Assembly: GCA_947474365.1 (NCBI GenBank)
Contig: CANJIU010000014.1
Coordinates: forward strand, 1 to 64,000
Direction: 5' to 3'
DNA length: 64,000 bases
Source of the DNA: Opitutia bacterium
GTDB taxonomy: Bacteria; Verrucomicrobiota; Verrucomicrobiia; Opitutales; Opitutaceae
This document shows, piece by piece, positions 8,597 to 19,800 of this stretch. The position numbers were made by a program, and so were the translations under genes. The notes under the pieces were generated by a model, which had not been told where the DNA came from, did not search any database, and saw only the letters and a program-made list of their open reading frames with translations. Each line of letters opens with the position of its first letter. Positions within the stretch are counted from its first letter, which is position 1.

Positions 8597-8631
8597 CTAC
8601 TCGCCAGCCACTAACCGCTACTCGCTACACC
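8597..8631 (+). repeat. Five tandem heptamers in the hprK leader
   Basis: The 35 bases just before the hprK start read as five consecutive 7-mers: CTACTCG, CCAGCCA, CTAACCG, CTACTCG, CTACACC. Two are identical. They occupy the place where a Shine-Dalgarno sequence would be, and none is evident. No opposing arm was found nearby, so this differs from the inverted elements at 1497 and 63419. Confidence 0.4.
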
Positions 8632-8635
8632 CAGC

Positions 8636-9643
8636 ATGCAAAAAGCGATCCATGGCATCACCGTTGCCCATTTTCTCGAGACGTACCGCGAGAAATTGAA
8701 GATGGAACTGGTGACGGGCGAGCCGGGCCTCAACCGCTTGATTCATGAGGGCACCATCAACCGTCCGGCTCTCGCGCTGACGGGTTTCTTCAAATATTTC
8801 GCGAACAAGCGCGTGCAGGTGCTCGGTGCGGCCGAGATGACTTACCTCAAGACGTTCCCCCAGCGGCAGCAGATCGAGACGCTGCAGAAGATGGTGAAGC
8901 GCGGCATTCCGTGCATCGTGCTCACGCGCAACTACCACCCGACCGATCCGATGATGGCCGTCGCCCGGGAGATGCACCTGCCGATCATCCGCACCCCGAT
9001 GATTACGATGAACTGGATCAACTTGGCGACACTCGCAATCGACAACGAGTTCGCCCCTCAGGGCATCGAACACGCGACGACCCTCGATATCAAGGGCGTC
9101 GGCGTGATGCTCCGCGGTGATTCCGGCGTCGGCAAAAGCGAGTGCGCCCTCGCCCTGATCGAGCGCGGTCACTCGCTGGTGGCGGACGATCTCACGGTCA
9201 TCAAGCTGGTCGATGAACGCGAATTGATCGCCTCGAGCCGGCCGCTCAACCGGGGTTACATGGAATGCCGTGGCATCGGCATCATCAACGTTTCCGAGAT
9301 GTTTGGGGTAAAGTGCGTGCGCCTGGAAAACCGCATCGACATGGTCATCTCGCTCAAGGAATGGACGCCCGAGGCGGTCGAGGAGCGCACCGGCCTGGAG
9401 GAGAATTTCTACGAAATTCTCGGAATGCGGCTGCCCCACATCGAACTCTACGTCCGCCCCGGCCGCGATATCGCCCGCCTTGTCGAAGTCGCGGCCCTCA
9501 CCCAGGCCTTGAAGAAGATGGGGCATGATCCCGCCCGCGATTTCAACGACCGCCTGATCGCGTTCATGGCCGACAAGGCCAACGAGCCGCCTGCGACGAA
9601 AATCCGGCCGGTGGATCGCGGCGGAGCCACCTCCGGTCGATAA
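8636..9643 (+). CDS. hprK: HPr kinase/phosphorylase
   Basis: 335 residues, the normal length for HprK, which phosphorylates and dephosphorylates the regulatory serine of HPr or an HPr-like protein. An N-terminal domain (about 1-130) precedes the P-loop GDSGVGKSE (about residue 160). The HprK signature is present as MECRGIGIINVSEMFG (about 209-224). The C-terminal part has the usual Arg-rich RPGRDIARLVEVAA segment. Outside Firmicutes, HprK is often near envelope or nitrogen-PTS genes; here it follows lptB by 78 bases. No ptsH-type gene is in the window. Confidence 0.95.
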   Translation: MQKAIHGITVAHFLETYREKLKMELVTGEPGLNRLIHEGTINRPALALTGFFKYFANKRVQVLGAAEMTYLKTFPQRQQIETLQKMVKRGIPCIVLTRNYHPTDPMMAVAREMHLPIIRTPMITMNWINLATLAIDNEFAPQGIEHATTLDIKGVGVMLRGDSGVGKSECALALIERGHSLVADDLTVIKLVDERELIASSRPLNRGYMECRGIGIINVSEMFGVKCVRLENRIDMVISLKEWTPEAVEERTGLEENFYEILGMRLPHIELYVRPGRDIARLVEVAALTQALKKMGHDPARDFNDRLIAFMADKANEPPATKIRPVDRGGATSGR

Positions 9644-9694
9644 CGCCGCCCCGCCTGGCGCAGAAGGACGCCGCTCCCTGCGCGTTCGTTCACG

Positions 9695-10438
9695 ATGTCC
9701 GAAAGTCCTCTCACGCCACCTCCTTCGCCCCGGGAGAAGTTCGCCCCGACGCAGTGGAGCATCGTCCTCGAGAGCCGGCGCGATTCCGCCAACCGGCGAG
9801 AGGCGATGGAAAAACTCTGCCGCTCGTACTGGCTGCCGATTTACGGCTACCTGCGCCGCCGCGGTCAAAGCACCGCCGACGCCGAGGATCTCACGCAGGG
9901 GTTCTTTGCGTTTCTCCTCGAGAGTGACGTGCTCGATCGGCCCGATCCCGCGAAAGGCCGCTTCCGGGGCTATCTCATCGGGGCGCTGAAACATTTCCTC
10001 GCCGGGGAATTCCGCCACGCCCAACGCCTCAAGCGCGGCGGCGAGGCGCGTTTCATCGATTGGTCCACCCTCGACGCCGAACGCGAATTCGGGTCCGTCG
10101 ACCAGCCGCAACTCGACCCGAGCGCCGCCTACGAAGCCAGCTGGGCCCTCACGGTCTTCGCCCACGCCCTCGCCAAACTCGAAGCGGAGCAAACCGCCGC
10201 CGGTCGCGCCCGCCAGTTTGCCGTCCTGCGCCATTTTCTCAGCGTCACTCCGACCCGCGGTGAATATGACGATGCCGCCCTCCGCCTCGGCACGACGCGC
10301 AGCAATGTCGCCGTGTGGATTTTCCGGCTGAACCGGCGTTACGCCGAACTCGTGCGACTCGAAGTCGCCGACAGCGTCAACGATCCCGCCGAAGTGAAGA
10401 ACGAAATGCGCCACCTGCTCCAGGCGCTCCAGCGCTGA
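9695..10438 (+). CDS. ECF-type RNA polymerase sigma factor
   Basis: 247 residues. Region 2 is visible as EKLCRSYWLPIYGYLRRRG...AEDLTQGFFAFLL (about residues 38-75), with the core-binding DAEDLTQ stretch typical of sigma-70 region 2.2. Region 4 is the helix-turn-helix around LGTTRSNVAVWIFRLNRRYAELVR (about 190-215). The spacer between them is longer than in classical ECF factors, as in planctomycete and verrucomicrobial ECF groups genetically linked to Ser/Thr kinases. It lies 56 bases upstream of such a kinase on the same strand, so the two probably form one regulatory module. Confidence 0.88.
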   Translation: MSESPLTPPPSPREKFAPTQWSIVLESRRDSANRREAMEKLCRSYWLPIYGYLRRRGQSTADAEDLTQGFFAFLLESDVLDRPDPAKGRFRGYLIGALKHFLAGEFRHAQRLKRGGEARFIDWSTLDAEREFGSVDQPQLDPSAAYEASWALTVFAHALAKLEAEQTAAGRARQFAVLRHFLSVTPTRGEYDDAALRLGTTRSNVAVWIFRLNRRYAELVRLEVADSVNDPAEVKNEMRHLLQALQR

Positions 10439-10494
10439 ATCGTCCACAAACCGTGTAATTTTCCGCCGCTCTCGGCGCAATCCGAACGGTAGTG

Positions 10495-13188
10495 ATGCGT
10501 CCACCGTCGCCCCAAACCTCCGTCTGTCCCCGCTGCCACAGCCAAAGCGGCACGCCCTTCAGCGGGCAGGGCGGATGCCTGCGTTGCGCCGGGGAGCGGG
10601 CGCTCATCCTCGACTTGGACGAATTTCCGCCACCCGAGGCGATGCCGGAAAGCAGCGCGGGCAGTGACCTACCCGGCCGCGTCGGCCCCTACGAAATCGT
10701 GGACGAGATTGGCCGCGGCGGCATGGGGCGAATCTTTGCGGCGAGGCAACCGCGCCTCGATCGCCTCGTCGCGCTCAAGGTGCTCGCCACCGGCCCCGCG
10801 GGTGCCGCGCTGGAGCAGCGTTTCCTCCGTGAAATTCAGACCGTGGCCCGCCTGCGGCACCCTCACATTGTCGCCATTCACGACTCCGGCCGCGCCGACG
10901 GTTACGTTTTTTTCGCGATGGACTACATCGAGGGCGGCGACCTGGCGCACCGCTTGCGCGAACGGCCGCTGCCACCACACGCCATCGCCGTTCTCCTTGA
11001 AAAAATCGCCCGCGCCCTCGCCTACGCCCACGGCGAAGGCGTGCTGCACCGCGACTTGAAGCCGTCCAACATCCTTCTCGACGGCGACGAACCAAGGCTG
11101 GCCGATTTCGGCCTCGCGGCGCAAATCGAGGCCGGCGGCGACCTCACCGTCACGTCCGCCATCCTCGGCACTCCCCACTATCTCGCGCCCGAGGCCGCGC
11201 TGACCGGGAGCGCGGCTCTGAGTCCCGCGAGTGATCTCTACGCCCTCGGCGTCATCCTTTACGAAGCGCTCGCCGGCCGGACTCCGTTCGCCGGGGCGAG
11301 CGCCGCCGAACTGCCCGCGCTACTCCAAAATTCCGAACCGCCGCCGCTCCGGTTGCTCGCTCCCGCGACCCCGCGCGATCTGGAGACGATTTGCCTCAAA
11401 TGCCTCGAACGCGATCCGGCGCGACGCTATCCGGCCGCCGACGCGCTCGCGGAAGACTTGCGCCGGTTCCTCGCAGGAGAGCCCATCGTCGCGCAGCCGC
11501 CCGGTTGGCTGGAACGGTTCGGCCGCTTCGCCCGCCGGCATCGCGTCGCGCTGATCGCCACCACGATCACCGGCACGGCGTTGGTCGTCGCGACCGCCGT
11601 CAGCACCACACTCGCGGTGCATGCCCGGCGCGCGGAGAAGCGGGCCTCGCTCCAGTCCGCCGCTGCCAAGGCGGTGATCGACTTCCTCAAGGACGACCTA
11701 CTGGCCAAGGCTTCGCTCGAGGAACAGCCCGAGCCCGATCTTAAAGTGCGCACGCTCCTCGAGCGCACGGCACTCACCATCGACCGGCGTTTTGCGGCCC
11801 AGCCCGAAGTGGAATCGCCGATCCGCGAGGTACTCGGCGTCACGTACATCAGCCTCGGCGCCTACCAACGCGCGCACGAACATCTCGTCCGGGCCCTCGC
11901 GCTGGCGCGCCAGCAATTCGGCCCCGACGATCTGAAGACCCTCGCGATCGAAAACCGGCTGGCCGACACGCTGGTTTACCTTGGGAAAAACACCGAGGCG
12001 GCGCATCAGAAGCGACGGTTGTGGGAAATATTCCGCCAGCGCCTCGGCGAGGACGACCGCCTGACGCTTGTGACCGCGTGCGATCTCGCGGTGGCGCTGA
12101 CCCAGGCCGGTACCTACACGGAGGCGGAGCCCCTCCTGCGGCAGACGATCGCACGGGGCGAGCGCGCCCTCGGTCCCGAGGATCCCGCCACCATCACCGC
12201 ACTGCACGCACTCGGCGTCACACTCAGCGGTCTCGGACGCCGCGCCGAATCCGCGACGGTCTTGACGACGGCGCTCGCGCGAGCGCGACGGACGTTCGGC
12301 GTTGAGCGTGACCTCACGCTCAATTGCATGACGACGCTCGCCGGCATCCACGGACGCAACGGCGACCTTGAAAAGAGCGTGCCCCTCCTAGAGGAGGCCA
12401 TCCCCGTCGCCCGAAGGGTCCTCGGACCTGATCACCCGACGACCCTTCGGGCTATGCACCAACTTGCCGTGGTCAAAATCAGTCAAAGCCAACTTGAAGC
12501 CGCAGCCGACCTGATCACGCAGGTCGTCGACGCCCGTCGAAGGGTGCTCGGCCCGGAACACGCGCAAACGTTGCAAACGGAAACCGTGCTCGTCGCCTGC
12601 CTCTTCGAACAGGCCCGGTTCGACGAGGCGGCCGTGCTCGCCACCGCCGTCGTGGACAAGCGCGCCCGCGTGGTCGGCCCCGAACACCCCGACACCCTGC
12701 GATCGATGGAAGTGCTCGCGTGTGCCTATGCCGGACAGCGCAAGCTCGACGATGCCACTCCCCTGCACACCCGCGTGCTTGCGCTGCGCAAGAAGACCCT
12801 CGGAGCCGATCATCCGGATACCTTGATCACCTGGAGGAACCTGGGCGACGATTTGCTCATGCAGGGCAATCCCGCGGCGGCCGAGGCGACCCTGCGCGAA
12901 GCTCTCGCAATGCACGAAAAGGCCTGTCCCGGCACCTGGATGACCGCCACCGTGCAGACTCGGTTAGGCGCGGCGCTGACCCGCCTGGGTCGGTTGGCCG
13001 AAGCGGAGCCCCTTCTCTGGAGTGCCTACGAGGTCCTCGTCAAGGACCAGGCGCACCTGCCGGCCAACGGTCGCAAAGTCTTCGACGAAGCCGCGAGTTA
13101 CCTCGACGAGTTCTTTTCCGCGGCTGGCCGCCCTGACGAAGCTGCCTCGTGGCGGACGAGGTTCGCCGGCAAGAACGCACCGCGCTGA
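10495..13188 (+). CDS. Membrane Ser/Thr protein kinase with zinc ribbon and TPR sensor region
   Basis: 897 residues. The N-terminus has a CPRC...CLRC zinc-ribbon-like motif (about 12-31). A PknB-type kinase domain (about 66-330) shows EIGRGGMG, the catalytic lysine in VALKVL, HRDLKPSNILLD, DFGLA and an APE motif (LAPEAAL). One membrane helix follows (about 350-375, LIATTITGTALVVATAVSTTL). The C-terminal 500 residues are kinesin-light-chain-like TPRs recurring about every 42 residues, with LGPDHPTTL-type signatures. A GTG three bases upstream is an alternative start. The adjacent ECF sigma factor is the likely regulatory partner. Confidence 0.93.
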   Translation: MRPPSPQTSVCPRCHSQSGTPFSGQGGCLRCAGERALILDLDEFPPPEAMPESSAGSDLPGRVGPYEIVDEIGRGGMGRIFAARQPRLDRLVALKVLATGPAGAALEQRFLREIQTVARLRHPHIVAIHDSGRADGYVFFAMDYIEGGDLAHRLRERPLPPHAIAVLLEKIARALAYAHGEGVLHRDLKPSNILLDGDEPRLADFGLAAQIEAGGDLTVTSAILGTPHYLAPEAALTGSAALSPASDLYALGVILYEALAGRTPFAGASAAELPALLQNSEPPPLRLLAPATPRDLETICLKCLERDPARRYPAADALAEDLRRFLAGEPIVAQPPGWLERFGRFARRHRVALIATTITGTALVVATAVSTTLAVHARRAEKRASLQSAAAKAVIDFLKDDLLAKASLEEQPEPDLKVRTLLERTALTIDRRFAAQPEVESPIREVLGVTYISLGAYQRAHEHLVRALALARQQFGPDDLKTLAIENRLADTLVYLGKNTEAAHQKRRLWEIFRQRLGEDDRLTLVTACDLAVALTQAGTYTEAEPLLRQTIARGERALGPEDPATITALHALGVTLSGLGRRAESATVLTTALARARRTFGVERDLTLNCMTTLAGIHGRNGDLEKSVPLLEEAIPVARRVLGPDHPTTLRAMHQLAVVKISQSQLEAAADLITQVVDARRRVLGPEHAQTLQTETVLVACLFEQARFDEAAVLATAVVDKRARVVGPEHPDTLRSMEVLACAYAGQRKLDDATPLHTRVLALRKKTLGADHPDTLITWRNLGDDLLMQGNPAAAEATLREALAMHEKACPGTWMTATVQTRLGAALTRLGRLAEAEPLLWSAYEVLVKDQAHLPANGRKVFDEAASYLDEFFSAAGRPDEAASWRTRFAGKNAPR

Positions 13189-13225
13189 AGGCAATGCCCC
13201 GTGGGGCTCTCCGTCATCCGCGCGA

Positions 13226-13705
13226 TCACGGCTGGATGATCCAAACCGCCTTGCTCCCGATCTTGCGAAACAGCCCGGCGCCCAGATTTCCGTCATCGAT
13301 CGTGCGGTCAATCTCGAGCAATTGCGCGTCGGACACGGTGTAGAGGTAAACTGAGATCGACGCCGTGAAACCGTCCTGCTGGTAGTCCCAATCCCACACG
13401 CCGCCCAGCGGTGTTGTCGTGCTGTTGAAGACACTGTCCGGGACGTAACCCCGCAAATTCGGGTGCAGCGCACCGATGCCGTTGGGAGGAAAATTTCCCT
13501 GGTCCATCGCATAGCGCTCCGCAGCGTCCCGAATCTGTCGGGCATCGTTGATGTAACGCCGGCTGATCGCCTGCAGGCGCACACGCTGAAACGCCGGCAA
13601 CGCGATCGAAGCCAGGAGTCCGATGATGACGACCACGACCATGACTTCGACGAGCGTGAAGCCGGAGCGCCGATGGCGGCGGCGGACGCGGACAGGAGAA
13701 TTCAT
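13226..13705 (-). CDS. Type II/IV pseudopilin-like protein
   Basis: 159 residues with a type IV prepilin leader: a basic stretch (RVRRRHRRS) then GFTLVEVMVVVVIIGLLASIALPAF, with cleavage expected after the Gly and a Glu at +5. The helical stalk (RVRLQAISRRYINDARQIRDAAERYAMDQG) leads into a short globular domain ending in VWIIQP. Such pseudopilins belong to type II secretion or related pilus systems. This one is isolated, 108 bases downstream of the giant secreted protein and on the same strand. No assembly ATPase or prepilin peptidase is nearby. The start at 13705 places the leader correctly. Confidence 0.88.
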   Translation of the reverse strand: MNSPVRVRRRHRRSGFTLVEVMVVVVIIGLLASIALPAFQRVRLQAISRRYINDARQIRDAAERYAMDQGNFPPNGIGALHPNLRGYVPDSVFNSTTTPLGGVWDWDYQQDGFTASISVYLYTVSDAQLLEIDRTIDDGNLGAGLFRKIGSKAVWIIQP

Positions 13706-13755
13706 GGTGGTGTCAAATCGCCGGACGCCGGGGCCGTTGAGGTAAGGTTGGAAAT

Positions 13756-13801
13756 GAAAACCGCCCGCGCGCACCCATGGGGATGGGCGCGAACGGGCGG
13801 T
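13756..13801 (-). terminator. Intrinsic terminator-like hairpin downstream of the giant gene
   Basis: ACCGCCCG (13760-13767) pairs with CGGGCGGT (13794-13801), and the inner sequence (GCGC and CCCAT arms) pairs further. Read on the minus strand the stem is followed by TTTTCATTTCC, so it can end transcription from the giant gene before the pseudopilin gene. Confidence 0.6.
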
Positions 13802-13813
13802 CGTCGCGGCGGG

Positions 13814-16800
13814 TCAGTTCGGACGTTCGAACGCTCCGAGGTCTGCCGCCGCACCGGTCACGGGGCGTGCGACACCATCGGCGTCGTTGACGTAACTGAA
13901 GACCACCGGCAGCGCTCCCGCCGGGAGCGCCTGGGCGCTGTCGATCAACGGCGATCCCACGGCCGGCACGAAGTCCGGCGTCGCCGGATTGGTGAAGCCC
14001 GGAGAAGCACCGGTGAGCACGAGCGCCGTGCCGTTGGCCGCGATGCCGTTGAGCGTGTAGCCAGCAGTGACCCAGTTGCGGCCGAGCGCGATGGTGCGAC
14101 CGGAGCTGATCACGTTGAACGGCCCGCCGTAGGGCAAGAACTTGGCGTGATGCAGCACGTTGTTGCCGGCCAGCACCGTCGCGTTGGCGAGTGACACGCT
14201 GAGCACCGTCGTCTGCCAGCGCAGGGAGTCGACCACCACGGTATTGTGATGGAAGTGGAGCGTGCCCTGGCGGAACACCGCCGCGCTGCTCCAGTCGCCT
14301 CCGTAGCGAATGACATTGCTGCCGTCCGTCGCGGAGTCGCCGGTGCCGTTGCGCAGAACGTTTCCATAGACATGAGAGACGGCAAACGCCGGATCAGCGC
14401 CGACGATTGCCGGCGAGCCGAGCGGCTCGATCAAATCGATCAGCTTCGCTCCGCCCTCGATCCAATTGTAGCGGATGATCGTGCCCGCGGAGCGGTCGAC
14501 GACGTTCGCGTTATCGTTCGCATTCAGTCCGCGATCGAGACGGCTGAACTCCATCGTCAGGCCAACGCCTTCCGTCATGACGTTGTTGCCGTGGTATTGG
14601 CCACCCTTGCCGGCGTGATAGAGCCAGCACCGCTCGATCGTGAGATCGCGGGTAACGGTCACTTCGGCGGAGCCTCCGGTGGAGACAATCCCGTTCGGCG
14701 TGTCGTGAATCACGCAGCCGCGGACGACGATGTGTTCGCCGCCGTAGACGAAGATCGCCCCAGTGCCGGTGTAGTACGTCGCGGCCGTACCGTCCGGCTT
14801 CACAAACGCCGGCATCGGCGTCTTCGGCCCGCTCATCGTCAGTTCAAGATTTGAGATGACGATGTAGCCAGGCTTGAAGCTGGAGGGCTGCGAGGCGTTG
14901 CGCGCGATGGCGACGATGCTGCGCTCCATCACGTCACCATACCACGGCGTGTAATTGAGCGCGGCGGAGGTCGTCGCACCGGTGCCGTCGATGACGGGGA
15001 GCTGGCCATTCGGACCGGCCACGCCCTTGAACTCAATCGGCTGCTCCGCGGTGCCTCGTCCGGAGATGAGGACCTTTTCCTTGTAGGCAGCTGGCTGCCA
15101 GTGGAGGAAGACTTTCGCGCCGGCGGTAAGCGACGTCCACGGCACCTGTGCAAGGGTCGCGAGCGGCTGGCCCGGGCCGACGTGGTACTCGTTGGCCGGT
15201 GCCAGCGGATCGTCATCCGTGATCGTGACGGTTGCGACCGCGGTGGCGCCGAGCGTCGCCCCGCCAGTCGGAGCAGAGAGCACGACGGTGAACGCCTTGT
15301 CGTTTTCGTGGGTCGTGTCGTTGGTCAGCGCGACCGTCACGGTGCGGCTGGTGGCGTCACCGGCCGGCCACGTGAGTGTGCCGCTGGTCGCGGTGAAATC
15401 ACTGCCCGCAAGAGCCGTGCCGGCGACCGCCGCATAGGCGACGCTCACGGCGCCAGCACTGCCACCGGTACGGGTGACGGTGAGTTGCACGCTGCCGGCA
15501 TTCTCGGCAACAGTCGCGGCCGGGGCGGCAAATTGCAGCGAGCCGACTGGATCGTCGTCCGTGATGGTGACGGTGTTGGTCGCGGGCGAACCGAGCGTCG
15601 CGCCGCCGGTCGGCGACGTGAGCGTGACCGTAAACGTCTCGTTGGGTTCATTGAGGACGTCGTTGACGATCGGAACGGTGATGGACTTTGCGGTCACATC
15701 GCCATCCGCCCAATTGAGCGTACCGAAGGTCGCGGTGAAATCGTCAGCCGCGGTCGCCGAGCCGCCGGCGGTCGCGTAGCTGACGGAGATCGCGCCAAAG
15801 GATCCGCCGGTGCGGGTCACAGTGAGCTGCACCGAGCCGGCTCCTTCAGCAACGATGGCCGTCGCCGAGGTGAATTGGAGATCACCAACCGGCGGCGGCG
15901 GATCGTTGTCGACGATGGTGAGTGTGGCGGCAGTCGTCGCTCCGAGTTTGGCGAGGCCGGTGACCTGGTCGAGCGAGAGGAAGACGGTTTCGTTTCCCTC
16001 GTAGAGCGTGTCGTTGACGATCGAAACGGTGAACGACTTCGGTGCACCGTCGCCGTCCGCCCACGTGAGCGTGCCATTAACCGCGGCAAAATCCGCGGGA
16101 GCCGTGGCCGTACCGGGTGCGACCGTGTAGTGCACGGAGGCGGCGCCGTCGACGCCACCGGTGCGCGTGACCGAAATCGTCGTGGTGCCGGCGGCTTCGC
16201 CGGCGCTAAACGTGGCCGCGCCAAACTGAATCAGGCCACCGTTGAGCGGAATCGGAAGCTCGAACGCCCCCAGATCCGCCACCGCCCCATTGAGAACGCG
16301 CGCCTTGCCGGAAGCGGGTGCGACGTATTCCTTGTCGACGGCGAGCGCGCCGGCGGGCAACGCCGTGGCGGCGTCGATCGCGATGGAGCCGTTCGCGAGA
16401 TGGTAGTCGGCGTTGGCTTCGTCGACGAAGCCCGCGCCGGCGGCCGTCACGATGTTCGCGCCTCCATTGGTCGCGGCGTTCGAGGAGAAGCCGGGGACGG
16501 CGAGATTTTTTCCGAACTGCGCGGCACCCGCGCCGCCCGCGAGATAGAACTCGGTGACGCCCGTCTGGCGGAAGAGGTTGTTGGTCGCGACCGCGCTGTC
16601 GGCCGCACCGTGGAGATTCAGCACCGTGCGCGAGTAGCCGTTGGCGACGACGACGGTGTTGTGGTGGAAGTGCAGCGTGCGCGCACCGGGGATTTCGTCG
16701 CCACCGAAGTGGACGACATTTCCCGATCCGCCGAGGGTGTTGCGGAGGACGTTGCCCCAGACCTGCGTGACGCCGAAGTCGGGCTCGGCGGCCAGCACGG

Positions 16801-19800
16801 GGAGGTTGCCGTAGCCTTCGGTAAGTTCGAGCTGCGAACCGCCGCCATCGATGAAGTTGGCGCGAACTACGATGCCGGAACCGACGATGCGCACGTTCGC
16901 GACGTTGGTGCCGGAGAGTGGCGCGTCAAAGCGGTTGAACTGCACGGTCGCGCCGGCGACGTGGAGCTTGAGGTTGTGGCCATAATATTGGCCGGCACCG
17001 CCGTTGTCGTGGAAGCGACAATTCTCGACCACCACGTCGCGGGCGAGTGCCGCTTCACTGCCGCCGCCCTCGTTGGAAATCACGCCGGCGGCGTTGTCGT
17101 GAATGTCGCAGTCAGCGATTCGGACGTGCTCCGCCCCGTAGAGATGAATGGCGCCACTGAACGTGGAGAACGCATCGACCGCGCCGGACTGCCGCGTGTA
17201 CGCGTAGGACGGGTGGGCGTGCCGCAATTCAAGGCCGCGAATCTCAATGTAGCCGGGTTTGAAACCGGCGGCCTTGGTGTTGTCGCGGGCGACGGCGATG
17301 AGGCTCTGGTCCTCGATATCCGAATCGCTGGAGAACGGCAGGCAACCCGGCGCGACCGCGGAGTTTTCGCCGTCGAGAATCGGGCGCTCGCCGTTCGGGC
17401 CGGCGACTCCAATGAGGCGGATCCAGTTGTCGGCCGTGCCCCGGTTCGAGAGCAACAGCTTCGTCGCGTACGGCGTGGCGCGATAATGAAGATAGACCGA
17501 ACTGCCCGCGCCGACGACCTGCCACGGCACATCGGCGGGAGTGGCGTAGGCCTGGCCCGGGCCGACGTGAAATTCTGCGGGCGGCGGGTCATTGTCCACG
17601 ATGGTGATGGTTGCGCTCGCGGCTCCGGAAATCGTGGCGCCGCCCGTGGGATTCGTAAGCGCGAAGCTGAATGTTTCGCTCGTGCCCTCGTAGAGCGAGT
17701 CGTCGGTAATCGCGACAGTGATGGTCTTTGAAGCAACGTCACCGTCAGCCCACGTGAGCGTCGTGGTCGAGACCGCGGTGAAATCCGCGCCGCCGACCGC
17801 GCTGCCATTGATGGTGGCGACCTGCACGCTGACGGCCCCACCCTTGCCGTTCACCCGGGCGATGGTGAAGGAGACGCTGCCACCGCTTTCCGCAATGGTG
17901 CCTCCGGCCGGCGAGACTGTGAGGACGAAATTACCCGGAGGCGCGGGATCGTTATCGACGATCGTGAGCGTCGCAGTCGCCGGCGAACCGAGGCCGCTCT
18001 GGCCGCTGGGCGACGCAAGGGACAGCGTGAGGGTTTCGTTGCCCTCATACGCGGCGTCGTCAGTCGGCGTGACGATGAAGCTCTTCGCCCCGCCTTCGCC
18101 ATCGGCCCACGAGAGCGTCGCGGGAGGCGCGCTGAAATCGGCGAGCGACGCCGTGCCAGGCGTGGCGGAGACTTTCACGGTGGCGGCGCCGGCGGTGCCG
18201 CCGGTGCGGACGACCGAGACGGCAAACGCACCGCCATTTTCGAGGACCGAGTAAGTCTGCGCGCTGAACAGGAACGTGCCACCGGGCGGCGAATCGTTGT
18301 CGAAGATCGACGCGATGGCCTCGCCGGCGGCCGCGTTGATCTGGTAGCCCGCGCCGGGGGCAAGTTTCACGATCACGTCTTCCGTGCCTTCATAGGTCGC
18401 ATCGTCGATCGGCGTGAGCGCGAGCGTGGCGACGGGCGAACCGGCGGCGAACGTGACGCTCGTCGGCAGGTTCACGAAGTCGGCGGCGCCGGCGCTTCCG
18501 GCGTAGGCAAGGTTGACGGTGAGAGCGGCGATGACATCGCCGCTGCGCGTGAGCTGGAATCTGACCGGGTCGCCGGCGTTTTCGCTACCGATGGCGTCGG
18601 TCGCGGTGATCGCGACACTCGCCGCCGCCGCGCTGCCAAAAACAAGCACGCCGCCGTCGTCGGTGTAGGCCTGCGAACCGGGCTGCACGGTGATCGTGCC
18701 ACCGACGACGCCAGTGACGGTGTAACCCGCGGAGGGCGCGAGACCGGTAAGGTAGAACTTCGTCACACCCGCGGGCGCGGCGAACGCGAACGTCTGCGCG
18801 ACGCTCGTGAGATCCTTGCGGAAGAGGACGAGGGTGTCGCCGGTGACGGCACCTTCAAACACGCCGTCGGCGCTCGCCACGACTTGGGAGGCGGTCGGCG
18901 AGGCGATATTCGCCGCGGTGCCCTCGACGATGTGGAGGAAGCGCGCGTCCTGCGGTGCGCCGGGAGCCGCGGTGAACATGCGAGACTTCATGTCCTCTCC
19001 GCCCGAAGGCTGGCCGCTTGAGATGTCGGTGATCTGCGGCACGGCGCCCGCCGGGAGCAGCGCGGTGACGAAGAGTTCGGCCTTTGGAGTGGCACCTTCC
19101 TTCGCGGACGAGTGAACCGTGTTGCCGATCACGGTTCCGTTGGCCTCGGTGTCGGGGAGATTGAGCCAGAATTTCTTGAAGTAGCCGGCCGACTTCGAGC
19201 GCGCGCGGTCGTAGACGACAACGCGATCCGGCTTTAGCCACACGATGCTGCGGCTGGCGTGCTCAATCTCGCGGAGATTGGCGTAAGCGTTGTGATTGTA
19301 GAGCGCCGTGGCGTCCGCCGTGAGATAGGTGAAGTCGGCGGCGAAGCTGCGGGCGAGCATCGCGGGATCGCCGATTGGGCTGTAGAACCATTGGCTGCCG
19401 TGGGCGGCGGCGATGTTCTCACCAACGGGGGATTGGTTGTCGGTGGGCGTCCCGTTTTGCAGAGCGAGGGAATTGCGGTAGTCCGAACACGCCTGGAGCG
19501 TGCCGTAACCCGCCATGACCTTGGTCAGCCAGAGCCCGTTCTTCCAGAGGCCGAACGACAGCGAGTCGCCGGACTGGTGGTTGATGCGGTTCCAGTCGTT
19601 GCGGAAATGAAACATCGTGTCACTGGCCGTCTGGCCCGTGCGGGCGACGACCATGCCCATCTCGCGTCCGTCGACCGTGTGACTCGAATAAAACGTCGCC
19701 GGTTGCAGCGCAGGCCGCGGATCCGCAGCGACGGGGGCGGAGGGATCGAGCGCGAGGAAGTAATAGATCGCATCGCGGGGATGCTTCGCGGGCCAGGTCG

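Noticed and set aside
8618..10504. 628-codon minus-strand ORF spanning hprK and the sigma factor
   Set aside because: Covers two well-supported plus-strand genes; sequence is Arg/Glu/Gly-rich with no domain.
15101..17731. 876-codon plus-strand ORF inside the giant gene
   Set aside because: Arg/Gly-rich shadow of a highly repetitive high-GC gene; no domain visible, whereas the minus strand shows Calx-beta and beta-helix domains throughout.
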